From positions 1 to 52,908 of the forward strand of contig JAPOIY010000017.1 of assembly GCA_029978705.1 (NCBI GenBank): 52,908 nucleotides of DNA, read 5' to 3'. Below the pieces are notes generated by a model. It was not told the origin of the DNA. It searched no databases and was given only the letters and a program-made list of their open reading frames with translations. The stretch's first letter is position 1; the number at the start of each line of letters is the position of its first letter. A program made the position numbers and the translations under genes. The stretch is from Actinomycetota bacterium (GTDB lineage: Bacteria > Actinomycetota > Actinomycetes > S36-B12 > GCA-2699445). Of this stretch, positions 15,583-24,304 are shown piece by piece.

Positions 15583-15978
15583 TCAGGCCAGGGAGGCCAG
15601 AAAGTCGTCGCGGTCGATGACCACCCGCTGCACCACCCCGGACATCGCCGTGGTGCCGTCTGGGTTGACCAGGGTGACGTCGTACATGATGCGGCGCCGG
15701 TCCACCTCGGCCACGAGCGCCGTGGCCGCGACCGTCTCCCCCACCGGCGTGGCTGCGGCGTGGTCCACCGAGACGGTGATGCCGACCGTCGTCTCGCCGG
15801 ACTCCAACTGGTCGGCGATCGCGGTGCAGGCGGTGGCCTCGATCCAGGCGATGGCGCGCGGGGTGGCGAGCACCGGGACGTCCCCGCTGCCGAGAGCCAC
15901 CGAGGTGTCCTCGTCCGTGACGAGGAACTCGCGGGTGGCGGACGCCCCGACCTGGATGTCACTCATGAGAGCAGACAT
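15583..15978 (-). CDS. Hot-dog thioesterase, FlK (fluoroacetyl-CoA thioesterase) family
   Basis: About 131 residues. The core reads TDEDTSVALGSGDVPVLATP, then WIEATACTAI and VDHAAATPVGETV. Counting from the second in-frame ATG (15966), Thr35, Glu43 and His69 have the spacing of the catalytic Thr42-Glu50-His76 triad of Streptomyces FlK, so hydrolase activity is likely, though the acyl-CoA is not necessarily fluoroacetyl-CoA. ATG 15978 or 15966 may be the start; neither has a clear Shine-Dalgarno sequence. It starts 21 bases after pilT ends and is probably in the same transcript. Confidence 0.85.
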   Translation of the reverse strand: MSALMSDIQVGASATREFLVTDEDTSVALGSGDVPVLATPRAIAWIEATACTAIADQLESGETTVGITVSVDHAAATPVGETVAATALVAEVDRRRIMYDVTLVNPDGTTAMSGVVQRVVIDRDDFLASLA

Positions 15979-15999
15979 TACAGAAGTGCCCGGCAACGG

Positions 16000-17151
<1,152 letters not shown>

Positions 17152-17198
17152 GCGGCGCCTTTCCTTGAGCACCCGGTCGGGGAGGGCGGCGGGGCGGC

Positions 17199-17204
17199 TA
17201 GGCT
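17199..17204 (+). promoter_or_regulatory. -10 element of the bL37 gene
   Basis: TAGGCT; a start about six bases downstream would give a leader near 27 bases containing GAGGAG. It lies in the short gap between pilT and bL37. Confidence 0.5.
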
Positions 17205-17237
17205 GAGGTCCCGTCCCCGCCCGTGAGGAGCCCTTCG

Positions 17238-17312
17238 ATGAGCCAGCGAGCCCGCAAGCGTCGCGCCCGCAAGAACAAGCCCGCCAACGGGGGCAAGCGC
17301 CCCAACTCCTGA
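17238..17312 (+). CDS. Ribosomal protein bL37 (24 residues)
   Basis: A tiny basic protein, start MSQRARKRRARK and end GGKRPNS; 10 of 24 residues are Arg or Lys. It matches from memory the actinobacterial 50S protein bL37 seen in mycobacterial ribosome structures, especially the terminal (H/G)GKRPN(A/S). ATG at 17238 has GAGGAG seven bases upstream, strong for such a short frame, and a -10 TAGGCT further up. It converges with rsrA, five bases between stops. It is easily missed by automatic callers. Confidence 0.85.
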   Translation: MSQRARKRRARKNKPANGGKRPNS

Positions 17313-17317
17313 GCCGG

Positions 17318-17626
17318 TCACTCCCACCGGTGCACGGTGGTCTGCTCGACCGACCACGTCGTCCGGGACGCGGTGCCCGTCACCTCGACGTGGGTGATAC
17401 GCGCCAGGATGCTGGTGCGCAGCCGGTCGGGGGCGTGCTGGCAGCCGCATGAACTGGCCACTTTCCAGCGCAACTCCTGCATCAGGGCGAACTGCTCCAG
17501 ACACGGGGGGCACTCCTCCAGGTGACGTTGCAGCAACTGCAACCGCTCGAGGTCCATCTCCCCGTCCAGGAACTGATCGATGTGCTGCAGGGTCTCCACA
17601 CAGTCGGGATCGTCGGCGCAGGACAT
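17318..17626 (-). CDS. rsrA: Zinc-binding redox-sensing anti-sigma factor, RsrA/RshA type
   Basis: 102 residues. Cys9, His35, Cys39 and Cys42 (H-x3-C-x2-C plus an upstream Cys) have exactly the spacing of Streptomyces RsrA Cys11, His37, Cys41 and Cys44, the zinc and disulfide site. Further cysteines at 3, 60 and 62 resemble the extra ones in RsrA. Thiol oxidation expels zinc, forms a disulfide and frees SigR. A near-perfect AAGGAGGTG precedes the ATG, which shares one base with the sigR TGA (TGATG), so the two are translationally coupled. Confidence 0.95.
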   Translation of the reverse strand: MSCADDPDCVETLQHIDQFLDGEMDLERLQLLQRHLEECPPCLEQFALMQELRWKVASSCGCQHAPDRLRTSILARITHVEVTGTASRTTWSVEQTTVHRWE

Positions 17627-18231
17627 CACTCCACCTCCTTGGCCACGGAGACGAGACCTTCTTCGTGCACATAGTCCGCCAGCAGGTCGCGCAGGCGCTT
17701 GCGGCCCCGGTGCAGCCGCGACATGACGGTTCCGACCGGCGTTCCCATACGATCGGCCACCTCCTTGTAGGACAGACCCTCGACATCGGCCAACAGCACG
17801 GCGGTGCGGAATTCCTCCGGCAGGGACTCCACCGCCCGCACGATTGTGGGATCCGGGAGGTTGACCATGGCTTCCACGTCGGCGGCCCGCAGACCCTCTG
17901 ACGGTTGCACCCCGGCCTGCACGAACTGCCAGTCCTCCAGTTCGGCGCCGGATCGCTTCGGCTGCCGCTGCTTCTTGCGGTAACTGTTGATGTAGGTGTT
18001 GGTGAGGATCCGCCACAGCCACGCCTTGATGTTGGTGCCGTCCTTGTACTGGTGGAAGGCGGCGTAGGCCTTGACGTACGTCTCCTGGACCAGATCCTCC
18101 GCGTCGGCGGGGTTGCGGGTCATCCGCAGGGCGCCGCCGTACAGCTGGTCGAGGTACGGCAGTGCGTCGCGCTCGAAGCGGGCGCGGCGTTCGTCCTCGG
18201 TCTCGGGGGCCGTGGTCTGCTCGGAGTCCAT
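17626..18231 (-). CDS. sigR: ECF sigma factor of thiol-oxidative stress, SigR/SigH
   Basis: 201 residues from ATG 18231. Region 2: [26 protein letters not shown] and [22 protein letters not shown]; region 4: [44 protein letters not shown]. Controls thioredoxin, mycothiol and protein-quality genes in relatives. The 18231 ATG has no Shine-Dalgarno sequence but has TAGGCT eight bases upstream; an in-frame ATG 30 codons earlier (18321) has an excellent GGGAAGGA and lies downstream of a sigma-R consensus promoter. Both starts are likely used, giving a short and a long isoform as known for Streptomyces SigR and SigR'. Followed directly by rsrA. Confidence 0.95.
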   Translation of the reverse strand: MDSEQTTAPETEDERRARFERDALPYLDQLYGGALRMTRNPADAEDLVQETYVKAYAAFHQYKDGTNIKAWLWRILTNTYINSYRKKQRQPKRSGAELEDWQFVQAGVQPSEGLRAADVEAMVNLPDPTIVRAVESLPEEFRTAVLLADVEGLSYKEVADRMGTPVGTVMSRLHRGRKRLRDLLADYVHEEGLVSVAKEVE

Positions 18232-18321
18232 CGTCGGCCAGCCTACGGGGTGGGGGCCGGTGTGGGCGGCGGACCGCGGCGGGCCGGCGGGAACCGTCGG
18301 CAGCAGCGCAGGGGACGGCAT
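18232..18321 (-). other. In-frame N-terminal extension coding for the long SigR isoform
   Basis: Thirty codons from ATG 18321 run without a stop into the sigR ATG at 18231. They encode a Pro- and Ala-rich stretch beginning [21 protein letters not shown] (18330-18337 on the minus strand) stands eight bases before the ATG, much better than anything before the short start. The Streptomyces long isoform is extended by about 55 residues and is unstable; here the extension is 30. Confidence 0.6.
18240..18245 (-). promoter_or_regulatory. -10 element for the short SigR transcript
   Basis: Minus-strand TAGGCT ending eight bases before the ATG at 18231. Would give a leaderless or near-leaderless housekeeping transcript. 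Confidence 0.5.
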
Positions 18322-18369
18322 CGCCGAGATCCTTCCCGAGCGGCGCGGGTGCGCCTCCCTGCCCCCCAC

Positions 18370-18397
18370 AACGGCGCCCGCCGCATCCGATATTCCC
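18370..18397 (-). promoter_or_regulatory. Sigma-R autoregulatory promoter of sigR
   Basis: On the minus strand GGGAATA, 17 bases, CGTT. This matches the mycobacterial SigH consensus (GGGAAYA, 16-17, CGTT) and nearly the Streptomyces sigma-R form (GGAAT, 18, GTT). Transcription would start about 40 bases before the long-isoform ATG. It lies between the hydrolase stop (18402) and sigR, so sigR has its own promoter despite the same-strand neighbour. Confidence 0.8.
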
Positions 18398-18401
18398 GCG
18401 C

Positions 18402-19136
18402 TCAGGACAGGGAGCTGAAGTCCGCGGGCCGGGTCATGAGCGGCCCCGTGCTCTGGGAGCGGTCCAGGACGACCCGGCGGGCGGTCTCGAGCATGATGAT
18501 GCCCACCTCCTCGCGGGTGAGCGTCGCCTTCTTGGGGATGGCGAAGGAGTGATCCGCCCACGGGATGGCGATCACCAGCACCTGGGCGTCGAGGTCGGCC
18601 ATGCTGGCGGCCACCTGGACGGGTGAGCCGAAGGGGTCGCGGTCGCCCTGCATCACCGAGACGGGGCAGGCGTGGGAGGCGGCGGCCAGTTCGTGCGCCC
18701 GGGTCTCGGTGACCCTCTTGCCGGGGGGATGCAGCGGGAACGCTAGGGCCAGGACGCCGTCGACGTCCAGGTCGGCCGCCGTCCGGCACGCCACCCGCGC
18801 CCCCGTGCTCCGGCCGCCGGTGACCAGGCGCCGCAGCGCGTCCCCGGACCGCTTGATATCGCTGACGACTTCCCGGAAGGCCGCATCCAGTTGTTTCTTG
18901 GGGGCGCTCACCTTCCGCCCCTCGACCCGCCACGGCTGCTCCACCAGGATGACGTCGATCCCCATCGGCGGTAGTTCCCGGGCGAACAACTGCAGGTCCC
19001 AGGCCTCGATGCCGCCGCCGGCCCCGTGACCGAGCACGAGCGTGGCCCGCGCCACCCCCCGCGCCACGGAGTAGTGATGGGCTCGGGCCGGGCCGACGGT
19101 CGTGTCGATGTCCTCGACGGTATCGGCTGCGGGCAC
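18402..19136 (-). CDS. Alpha/beta hydrolase of the KANL3/Tex30-like dienelactone-hydrolase type
   Basis: 244 residues. [16 protein letters not shown] carries the oxyanion region; [12 protein letters not shown] is the nucleophile elbow with Ser after Arg; [10 protein letters not shown] and PWADHSF supply the Asp and His of the triad. The layout matches small cytosolic alpha/beta hydrolases annotated as dienelactone hydrolase or Tex30-like. GTG at 19136 has AAGGA seven bases upstream. It follows the SDR gene by 32 bases and ends just before the sigR promoter. Substrate unknown. Confidence 0.8.
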   Translation of the reverse strand: MPAADTVEDIDTTVGPARAHHYSVARGVARATLVLGHGAGGGIEAWDLQLFARELPPMGIDVILVEQPWRVEGRKVSAPKKQLDAAFREVVSDIKRSGDALRRLVTGGRSTGARVACRTAADLDVDGVLALAFPLHPPGKRVTETRAHELAAASHACPVSVMQGDRDPFGSPVQVAASMADLDAQVLVIAIPWADHSFAIPKKATLTREEVGIIMLETARRVVLDRSQSTGPLMTRPADFSSLS

Positions 19137-19168
19137 CCTCCCATCCTTGCCCGCCCGGGCCGCGATCG

Positions 19169-20005
19169 CTACCCCGGCTGCCGCAGTTGCGCCGCCTTCC
19201 GGGTGGCGGCACGCCCGATGAGGCGCAGCATGCGGCTCGGGGACAACCGGTAGGTGCGCCACGCCGCCCGCGCCGTTGCCGGGGTGACGAGCAGCGGGTC
19301 GTTGCGTTCCACTGCCCGGATGATGTCGGCGATGAGACCGTCCAGTTCGTAGATCCCCCCGGGCGTGCCCGCGGCCAACCTCCGCACCGAGACCGGCTGC
19401 GCCACGGGCGGCAGGTCACCGGGCATGGTCTTGTCCAGGATCGGCGTGTCCGTGAACCCGGGGCACAACGCGATGAAGTGCACCCCTTGGCCCTCGAACT
19501 CGGCGCGCAGGGACAGGGTGAGCCCCACGACGGCGTGTTTGGTCGCCACGTACGGCGCCAGGTAGGGCGACGGGATCAGTCCCGCCAGAGACGCCGTGTT
19601 CACGATGTACCCGCCGCCCTGCCGGACCATGTGCGGGAGAGCCGCCTGAACCCCGTGGATCACGCCGCGCAGGTTCACGTCGATGCAGCGGTCCCAGTGC
19701 GCGACGCTGAGCTCGAGGGTGTCCCCCCCGACGCCGATCCCGGCATTGTTGAAGATCATGTCGAGACGGCCGTGCGCGGCGACCGCTTCGTCGACCACAG
19801 CCTGAACCGCGGCCGCGTCGCGCACGTCCAGGGCCACCGCCGTCGCCGAACTCCGGCCCCCCCGGTTGATCTCGTCGGCCACCATCTCGACCCCGACGGC
19901 GTCGATGTCGGCCAGGACAAGCACCACGCCTCGCTCCGCCAGGGCCAGAGCCAGGGACGCCCCGATGCCGGACGCGGCTCCGGTGATGAGTGCGGTACGG
20001 GCCAT
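19169..20005 (-). CDS. Short-chain dehydrogenase/reductase
   Basis: 278 residues, classical [11 protein letters not shown] (9-16) binds NAD(P); LADID after the second strand suggests NAD preference; NNAGIG, the Ser in NTASLAG and Y-x3-K in YVATKHAV are the active-site elements. The C-terminal 60 residues are basic ([17 protein letters not shown]), resembling SDRs that associate with membranes or act on lipids. ATG at 20005 has GAGG upstream. Thirty bases separate it from the RNHCP gene, so it is probably in the same operon. Substrate unknown. Confidence 0.88.
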   Translation of the reverse strand: MARTALITGAASGIGASLALALAERGVVLVLADIDAVGVEMVADEINRGGRSSATAVALDVRDAAAVQAVVDEAVAAHGRLDMIFNNAGIGVGGDTLELSVAHWDRCIDVNLRGVIHGVQAALPHMVRQGGGYIVNTASLAGLIPSPYLAPYVATKHAVVGLTLSLRAEFEGQGVHFIALCPGFTDTPILDKTMPGDLPPVAQPVSVRRLAAGTPGGIYELDGLIADIIRAVERNDPLLVTPATARAAWRTYRLSPSRMLRLIGRAATRKAAQLRQPG

Positions 20006-20035
20006 GCCTCACCGTGCCACGGGCACCGACCGCTG

Positions 20036-20353
20036 TCAGGTCGAGTCGGGGATCGGGCGCCCCAGCAGCGAACGCACCTGCGCGGCGTCGTCGCCGGGCG
20101 CCACCCGGTTGCGGCGCACGGCCCCGCAGCGCCCACACCGGTGCACGAGGAACCACTCGTCGCGCCGGACCCCCGCGGCGAGCGGCTCCATCAGGCCGCG
20201 GCACTCCTCGGCCCGGTCACCGGGATGTTGGTCCACGTGTCGCGACCACAGGCAGTGCGGGCAGTGATTCGTGTAGCCGTCGCCCACGACCGGCGCCCCG
20301 CAGTGGCCGCACGTGAAGTCCTCGACCACCCGGGTGAAGCGGGCTCCGGTCAT
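20036..20353 (-). CDS. RNHCP-domain zinc-ribbon protein
   Basis: 105 residues. Two CxxC knuckles near the start (CGHC, then NHCPHC) and a third in HRCGRCGAVRRNRV. The stretch YTNHCPHCLWSRHVDQHPGDR (split here by a coiled turn) identifies the RNHCP family, small zinc proteins of unknown function, perhaps RNA-binding. The ATG overlaps the SRAP stop (ATGA), so the two are translationally coupled. Confidence 0.82.
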   Translation of the reverse strand: MTGARFTRVVEDFTCGHCGAPVVGDGYTNHCPHCLWSRHVDQHPGDRAEECRGLMEPLAAGVRRDEWFLVHRCGRCGAVRRNRVAPGDDAAQVRSLLGRPIPDST

Positions 20354-21093
20354 GCCGCCTCGATGGGCTCGATGAGGTCCGGCCCGTTGTTGCGCACGTT
20401 GTTGACCTCCCGACTCACGGGGTACGCGGCCAGCCATCCGGGGGTGGCAGGCGTCAGCAGTCCCACCGCGGTCGCGCCGTCGGTCAGCGCGGGGTCCAGC
20501 CAGGCCCCCCAGTCGTCGGGCCGCACACACATCGGCATCCGGTCGTGGATCCGACCGAGGTCGTCGGAGGCCGACGTGGTGATCACCGTGACGGTCCACA
20601 GCCAGGCCGCCGGGTCCTCCCGGGGGAGGTCGGGGTCGCGCCAGAATTCGTAGAGCCCCGCCATCGCCAGGACCGACCCGTCGGCGGGATGAATGTAGAA
20701 CGGCTGCTTCACGGGCCGACCGCCCCGCCCGAGTGGACCGTCCGGCGGCTCGTACCACTCGTAGTACCCGTCGGCGGGGAGCAGGCACCGGCGGCGGGAC
20801 ACGGCCCGGCGGTAGGCGGGTTTCTGCGTCAGGGTCTCCACCCGCGCATTGATCATCCGGGATCCGACGGCGGGGTCCTTGGCCCAGCTCGGCACCAGCC
20901 CCCAGCGGGCGACGGCCAGTTCCCGGCGCGGGGCGTCCGGCTCCGACCCGGGGGCCCGGTCCACCACGGTGTAGACCTGTTTGGTCGGGGCGACGTTGTA
21001 GTCGGCGGGCAGCTCCGCGGCCGGCGCGGCGACGACGTCGAACTCCCGCACCAAGGTGGCCTTGTCGCGGCTCGCCGCATACCGACCGCACAT
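20350..21093 (-). CDS. SRAP/YedK-type abasic-site DNA-protein crosslinking protein
   Basis: 247 residues. The first residue after Met is Cys (MCGRYA), the catalytic Cys2 that bonds covalently to abasic sites in single-stranded DNA after Met removal. NARVET, GYYEWY and IHDRMP, with the conserved Asn, Glu and His, complete the site. Shields abasic sites during replication; homologues are HMCES and E. coli YedK. It begins ten bases after the CitE-like gene ends and overlaps the RNHCP gene. No LexA box was noticed. Confidence 0.93.
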   Translation of the reverse strand: MCGRYAASRDKATLVREFDVVAAPAAELPADYNVAPTKQVYTVVDRAPGSEPDAPRRELAVARWGLVPSWAKDPAVGSRMINARVETLTQKPAYRRAVSRRRCLLPADGYYEWYEPPDGPLGRGGRPVKQPFYIHPADGSVLAMAGLYEFWRDPDLPREDPAAWLWTVTVITTSASDDLGRIHDRMPMCVRPDDWGAWLDPALTDGATAVGLLTPATPGWLAAYPVSREVNNVRNNGPDLIEPIEAA

Positions 21094-21103
21094 GGGACGG
21101 GAC

Positions 21104-22084
21104 TCAGGACTCCGGCGGGGTGAACGCCTTCGTCCGTTGCATCCCCGCGGCCCGGCCCTTGGCCGAGATGACGAGGGCCATCTTGCGCGACGCCTCGTCG
21201 ATCATCTCGTCGCCGAGCATCACGGCGCCGAGGGCACCGCCCGCAGCGGACGTGTAGTAGTCGTAGGCGTCGAGGATCAGTTCCGCGTGGTCGTAGTCCT
21301 CCTGCCGGGGCGAGTAGACCTCGTTGGCCGCCTCGACCTGACCGGGGTGGAGCACCCACTTGCCGTCGAAGCCAAGGGCGGCGCTGCGGCCCGCCACACG
21401 CTTGTAGCCTTCGACGTCCTTGATCTGCAGGTACGGGCCGTCGATGGCCTGCTTGTCGTGGGCCCGGGCGGCCATGAGGATGCTCATGAGGATGTGGTGG
21501 TACGCGTCCCCGACGTCGTAGCCGGGCGGCTGCTCCCCGACGACCAGCGACTTCATGTTGATGCTGGCCATGAAGTCGGCCGGCCCGAAGATGATGGTCT
21601 CGACCCGGGGACTCGCGGTGGCGATGCCGTCCACGTTGATCAGCCCGAGGGCGTTCTCGATCTGCGCCTCGATGCCGATCCGCCCGACCTCCAGGCCGTT
21701 GGCCTTCTCGATCTGGGTGAGCAGCAGGTCCAGGGCGACCACCTGCTCGGGGGTCTGGACCTTCGGCAGCATGATGCAGTCGAGGTTCTGGCCGGCGCCC
21801 TCGACGACCTCCACCACGTCGGCGTAGGTCCATTGCGTGGTCCAGTCGTTAACCCGCACCACGCGGACCTTGTCCTCGTAGCCGCCCTCGTTGAGGGCCG
21901 CCACGATGTTCTTGCGGGCGTCCGGCTTGGCCAGCGGCGCGACCGCGTCCTCGATGTCCATGAACACCTGGTCGGCGGGCAGCCCCTTGGCCTTCTCGAG
22001 CATCTTGGGGCTGGAGCCGGGAACGGCCAGATTGGAGCGCCGGGACCGCAGGGAGCGCGTCGTGGCCTGGTCGGACGTGGTCAT
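21104..22084 (-). CDS. HpcH/HpaI-CitE family CoA-ester lyase (malyl-CoA lyase-like)
   Basis: 326 residues of TIM-barrel CitE-type enzyme. RRSNLAVPGSSPKMLEKA at the start, MDIEDAVAP with the Mg-binding acidic pair, CIMLPKVQ, IEAQIENALGL with the conserved Glu, IIFGPADFMASI and GKWVLHPGQV. Such enzymes cleave or form malyl-CoA, beta-methylmalyl-CoA or citramalyl-CoA. No other citrate lyase subunit is nearby, which favours a malyl-CoA-type function over citrate lyase. GAAAGGTG precedes the ATG. It opens the minus-strand run that continues to sigR. Confidence 0.87.
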   Translation of the reverse strand: MTTSDQATTRSLRSRRSNLAVPGSSPKMLEKAKGLPADQVFMDIEDAVAPLAKPDARKNIVAALNEGGYEDKVRVVRVNDWTTQWTYADVVEVVEGAGQNLDCIMLPKVQTPEQVVALDLLLTQIEKANGLEVGRIGIEAQIENALGLINVDGIATASPRVETIIFGPADFMASINMKSLVVGEQPPGYDVGDAYHHILMSILMAARAHDKQAIDGPYLQIKDVEGYKRVAGRSAALGFDGKWVLHPGQVEAANEVYSPRQEDYDHAELILDAYDYYTSAAGGALGAVMLGDEMIDEASRKMALVISAKGRAAGMQRTKAFTPPES

Positions 22085-22227
22085 GTTGCACCTTTCGGGA
22101 CCGCGCCGGCGCCCGGCGCACCGTCCACGGTATCCGCCGCCCGCGCCGCGATTGTCCGGGGGGCGGCGGGAGCCCTCCGGCCCCGCGGGGCGGGACCATC
22201 GGCCCTGGCAGGGTCACAGCCGGCGCC

Positions 22228-22233
22228 TACCGT
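22228..22233 (+). promoter_or_regulatory. -10 element of the secreted protein at 22267
   Basis: TACCGT; start expected near 22240, giving a 27-base leader containing GGAGGGGG. The divergent region 22085-22227 shows nothing else I can support. Confidence 0.45.
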
Positions 22234-22266
22234 GGAATTGAGTGGGTCGAGCGGAGGGGGTCTCCC

Positions 22267-23307
22267 ATGGCCAGCACACACACTGCACCGGTACCGCGGA
22301 TGGCCGCGATGGGACTGCTGGCGGGGGTGGTCGCCGCGGGGGTCCTGGGCGTCGCACCGGCCTCCGGCGCCCGAGCCGGTGCCGAGAAGGTCGAGGACTA
22401 CCGGGTGACGCTCACCCGCACGCCCCCCGTCCAGGTCGACGTGAGCGAGTTGGGGCCGCAGGACGTGGACTTGGTGCGCCAGAAGTGTCCGGACGCGTTT
22501 CCCCCCGACTCCCCGTTCCCGAAGGTCGGCACGCCGTTCCTGTGCAGTGACGTCCCGATCCAGGTCAACGACGCCGGGGTACGGGTCTCCGGGCGCGCCC
22601 GCAGCAGTCAGCGCAATGGGGCGTTCTCCCTCACATGTGACTTCGTCTTCCCCGCGACGACCGATGTCCTCGTGACCCTCGGTGAGGACTTCTTGCCGCG
22701 GGACGTGCAGCTGGTCGCCATCGCGGGCGGGGGACCCGTGAACTGCGGCTGGACCATTCGCTTCCCGGATGGCAGCCTCAGCGGCACGGCGGGCGGCACG
22801 GTGTCGTTGAGCCGCATCCCGGACCAGCAGTTGATCGCCGCAGACGTGGCGGTGACCGTCGCCATCGTGACCGGAGCGGGCGTCTACCGCGCGGCAGCCG
22901 GCGGCTCGGGCCAGTACCGGGACGTCTACGCGGCCCCCTTCGAGCCCGAAGCCGCCACCGCCCGGGCGCTCGCCGCGCCGGAGGATCCGGGCGAGTTGCA
23001 CCTCGTCCTGGGCAAGAAGGCGTCGGGGGCACGGATCGTCGCGCCGGTCGGCACCCTGTCCGGCGGGGATCCCCGCCGCCTGCGGGTGGTGGCTCCGGCG
23101 GGAGCGAAGTGCTCCGCGAAGGCCGGGAAGGGCGGCAAGACCGTCTCCCTCGGGAAGGCCCGGGTGAACGGGTCGACCGGTGAGGCCGTGCTACCCGGCA
23201 CGATCCGGCAGAAACTGACCAAGACCGGGACGTGGCAGGTCACCGCCTCGTGCGCGTCCGGTGGCGACACCCTGCGCACGCCGACGACGAAGGTGAAGAT
23301 CACCTGA
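22267..23307 (+). CDS. Secreted protein of unknown function
   Basis: 346 residues. A signal peptide (hydrophobic core about 14-32, AxA-type site near SGARA) and no further membrane segment predict secretion. The mature part is rich in Val, Thr and Gly, contains several isolated Cys that could pair, and has a C-terminal stretch (RLRVVAPAGAKCSAKAGKGG...) resembling an immunoglobulin-like beta repeat. GGAGGGGG lies before the ATG. I do not recognise the family. Confidence 0.75.
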   Translation: MASTHTAPVPRMAAMGLLAGVVAAGVLGVAPASGARAGAEKVEDYRVTLTRTPPVQVDVSELGPQDVDLVRQKCPDAFPPDSPFPKVGTPFLCSDVPIQVNDAGVRVSGRARSSQRNGAFSLTCDFVFPATTDVLVTLGEDFLPRDVQLVAIAGGGPVNCGWTIRFPDGSLSGTAGGTVSLSRIPDQQLIAADVAVTVAIVTGAGVYRAAAGGSGQYRDVYAAPFEPEAATARALAAPEDPGELHLVLGKKASGARIVAPVGTLSGGDPRRLRVVAPAGAKCSAKAGKGGKTVSLGKARVNGSTGEAVLPGTIRQKLTKTGTWQVTASCASGGDTLRTPTTKVKIT

Positions 23308-23312
23308 CGTCA
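23305..23312. other. TGACGTCA palindrome formed by two facing stop codons
   Basis: The TGA of the secreted-protein gene and the TGA of the EamA gene on the other strand, two bases apart, make an eight-base palindrome. Probably too short for a terminator. Confidence 0.35.
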
Positions 23313-24221
23313 CACGGGTGGGGACTCGACCTGGTCGTCCGAGCGGCCGGCCCGGATGACCAGGACCAGTCCGAGTCCCAGCAGCGCCAGCGCGGGCAGC
23401 GTCTGCGCCGGGGGCACCTGGTGCAGGAAGAGCGCCGCCACGAGGATGGCGCCCGGCAGTTCGAACAGGATCGCCAGACTCACGACGGTGGCGGACGTCG
23501 TCTTCAGCACCACGCTGATGACGGCGTGTCCCAGCAGTTGCGCCAAGACCGTCAGCAGGACGATCAGGAACCAATCCCAGGGTGAGAAACCCACGAGGGC
23601 CTGCCCCGTGACGAGGCACAACGGCAGCAGCACGAGAGCCGAAGCCGCATACGCCACCGTCGCGAACTCCACCGCCCCCAGGGACTGGCGGGCACTCTCG
23701 GTGACCGTCACGTACGCAGCGGCGAGCATGGCGCCCACCAGGGCCAGGCCGTCGCCGATGAGGGACCGCGGGTCGAGGGAGAAGTCGATCCCGGTCAGGA
23801 CGAGCACGCCGACCAGCGCGACGGCGATCCCCACCCAGACCTCGCGGACCACCCGCTCCCCCCGGGCGCGCGCGATGAGAGCCGCCCACACCGGCTGGGT
23901 GGCTACCAGCGCGGTGGAGGAGGCGACCGACGTGAAGCGCAAGGACGGGATCCAGGCAGCGAAATGGGCGCCCAGCAGCGCTCCGGCCAGGACCACGCGC
24001 CCCACCTCCGCCGCCGGCAGCGACCGGATTCCCCGGAACCCTCGGGCAACCGCCCACGGGGCCACGGCCGCCGACCCCAGGGCGCTGCGCCAGAAGGCGA
24101 TGGCCAAAGCCGGCGCCGCACATGCCGCGATGATCGGCGCGGACGTGGAGATGGCCGCCAGCGCGACGGTGAGCAGGAGGGTGTCCCGCGCCCCCGGCAG
24201 ACGGATCGCGGAGGCGGACAC
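23310..24221 (-). CDS. EamA/DMT-superfamily transporter
   Basis: 303 residues with ten predicted membrane helices in two repeated halves, typical of drug/metabolite transporters. WRSALGSAAVAPW, SVASSTALVATQPVWAALIA and GDGLALVGAMLAAAYVT are characteristic repeats. Such proteins export amino acids, nucleosides or other small molecules; the substrate cannot be read. GTG at 24221 is the likely start; the spacing of the nearby GAGG is too tight to be convincing. Converges with the secreted-protein gene two bases away. Confidence 0.87.
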   Translation of the reverse strand: MSASAIRLPGARDTLLLTVALAAISTSAPIIAACAAPALAIAFWRSALGSAAVAPWAVARGFRGIRSLPAAEVGRVVLAGALLGAHFAAWIPSLRFTSVASSTALVATQPVWAALIARARGERVVREVWVGIAVALVGVLVLTGIDFSLDPRSLIGDGLALVGAMLAAAYVTVTESARQSLGAVEFATVAYAASALVLLPLCLVTGQALVGFSPWDWFLIVLLTVLAQLLGHAVISVVLKTTSATVVSLAILFELPGAILVAALFLHQVPPAQTLPALALLGLGLVLVIRAGRSDDQVESPPV

Positions 24222-24291
24222 ACCTCATGGTGGCACCCCGCCGGCGACCACCCGGCACCCGAATCTGGACGATCCGGGCCGATCCGGGCAC

Positions 24292-24297
24292 TAGGGT
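24292..24297 (+). promoter_or_regulatory. -10 element of the MgtE-like gene (leaderless type)
   Basis: TAGGGT ends seven bases before the GTG at 24305; no Shine-Dalgarno sequence is present. Confidence 0.5.
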
Positions 24298-24304
24298 TCG
24301 CACT

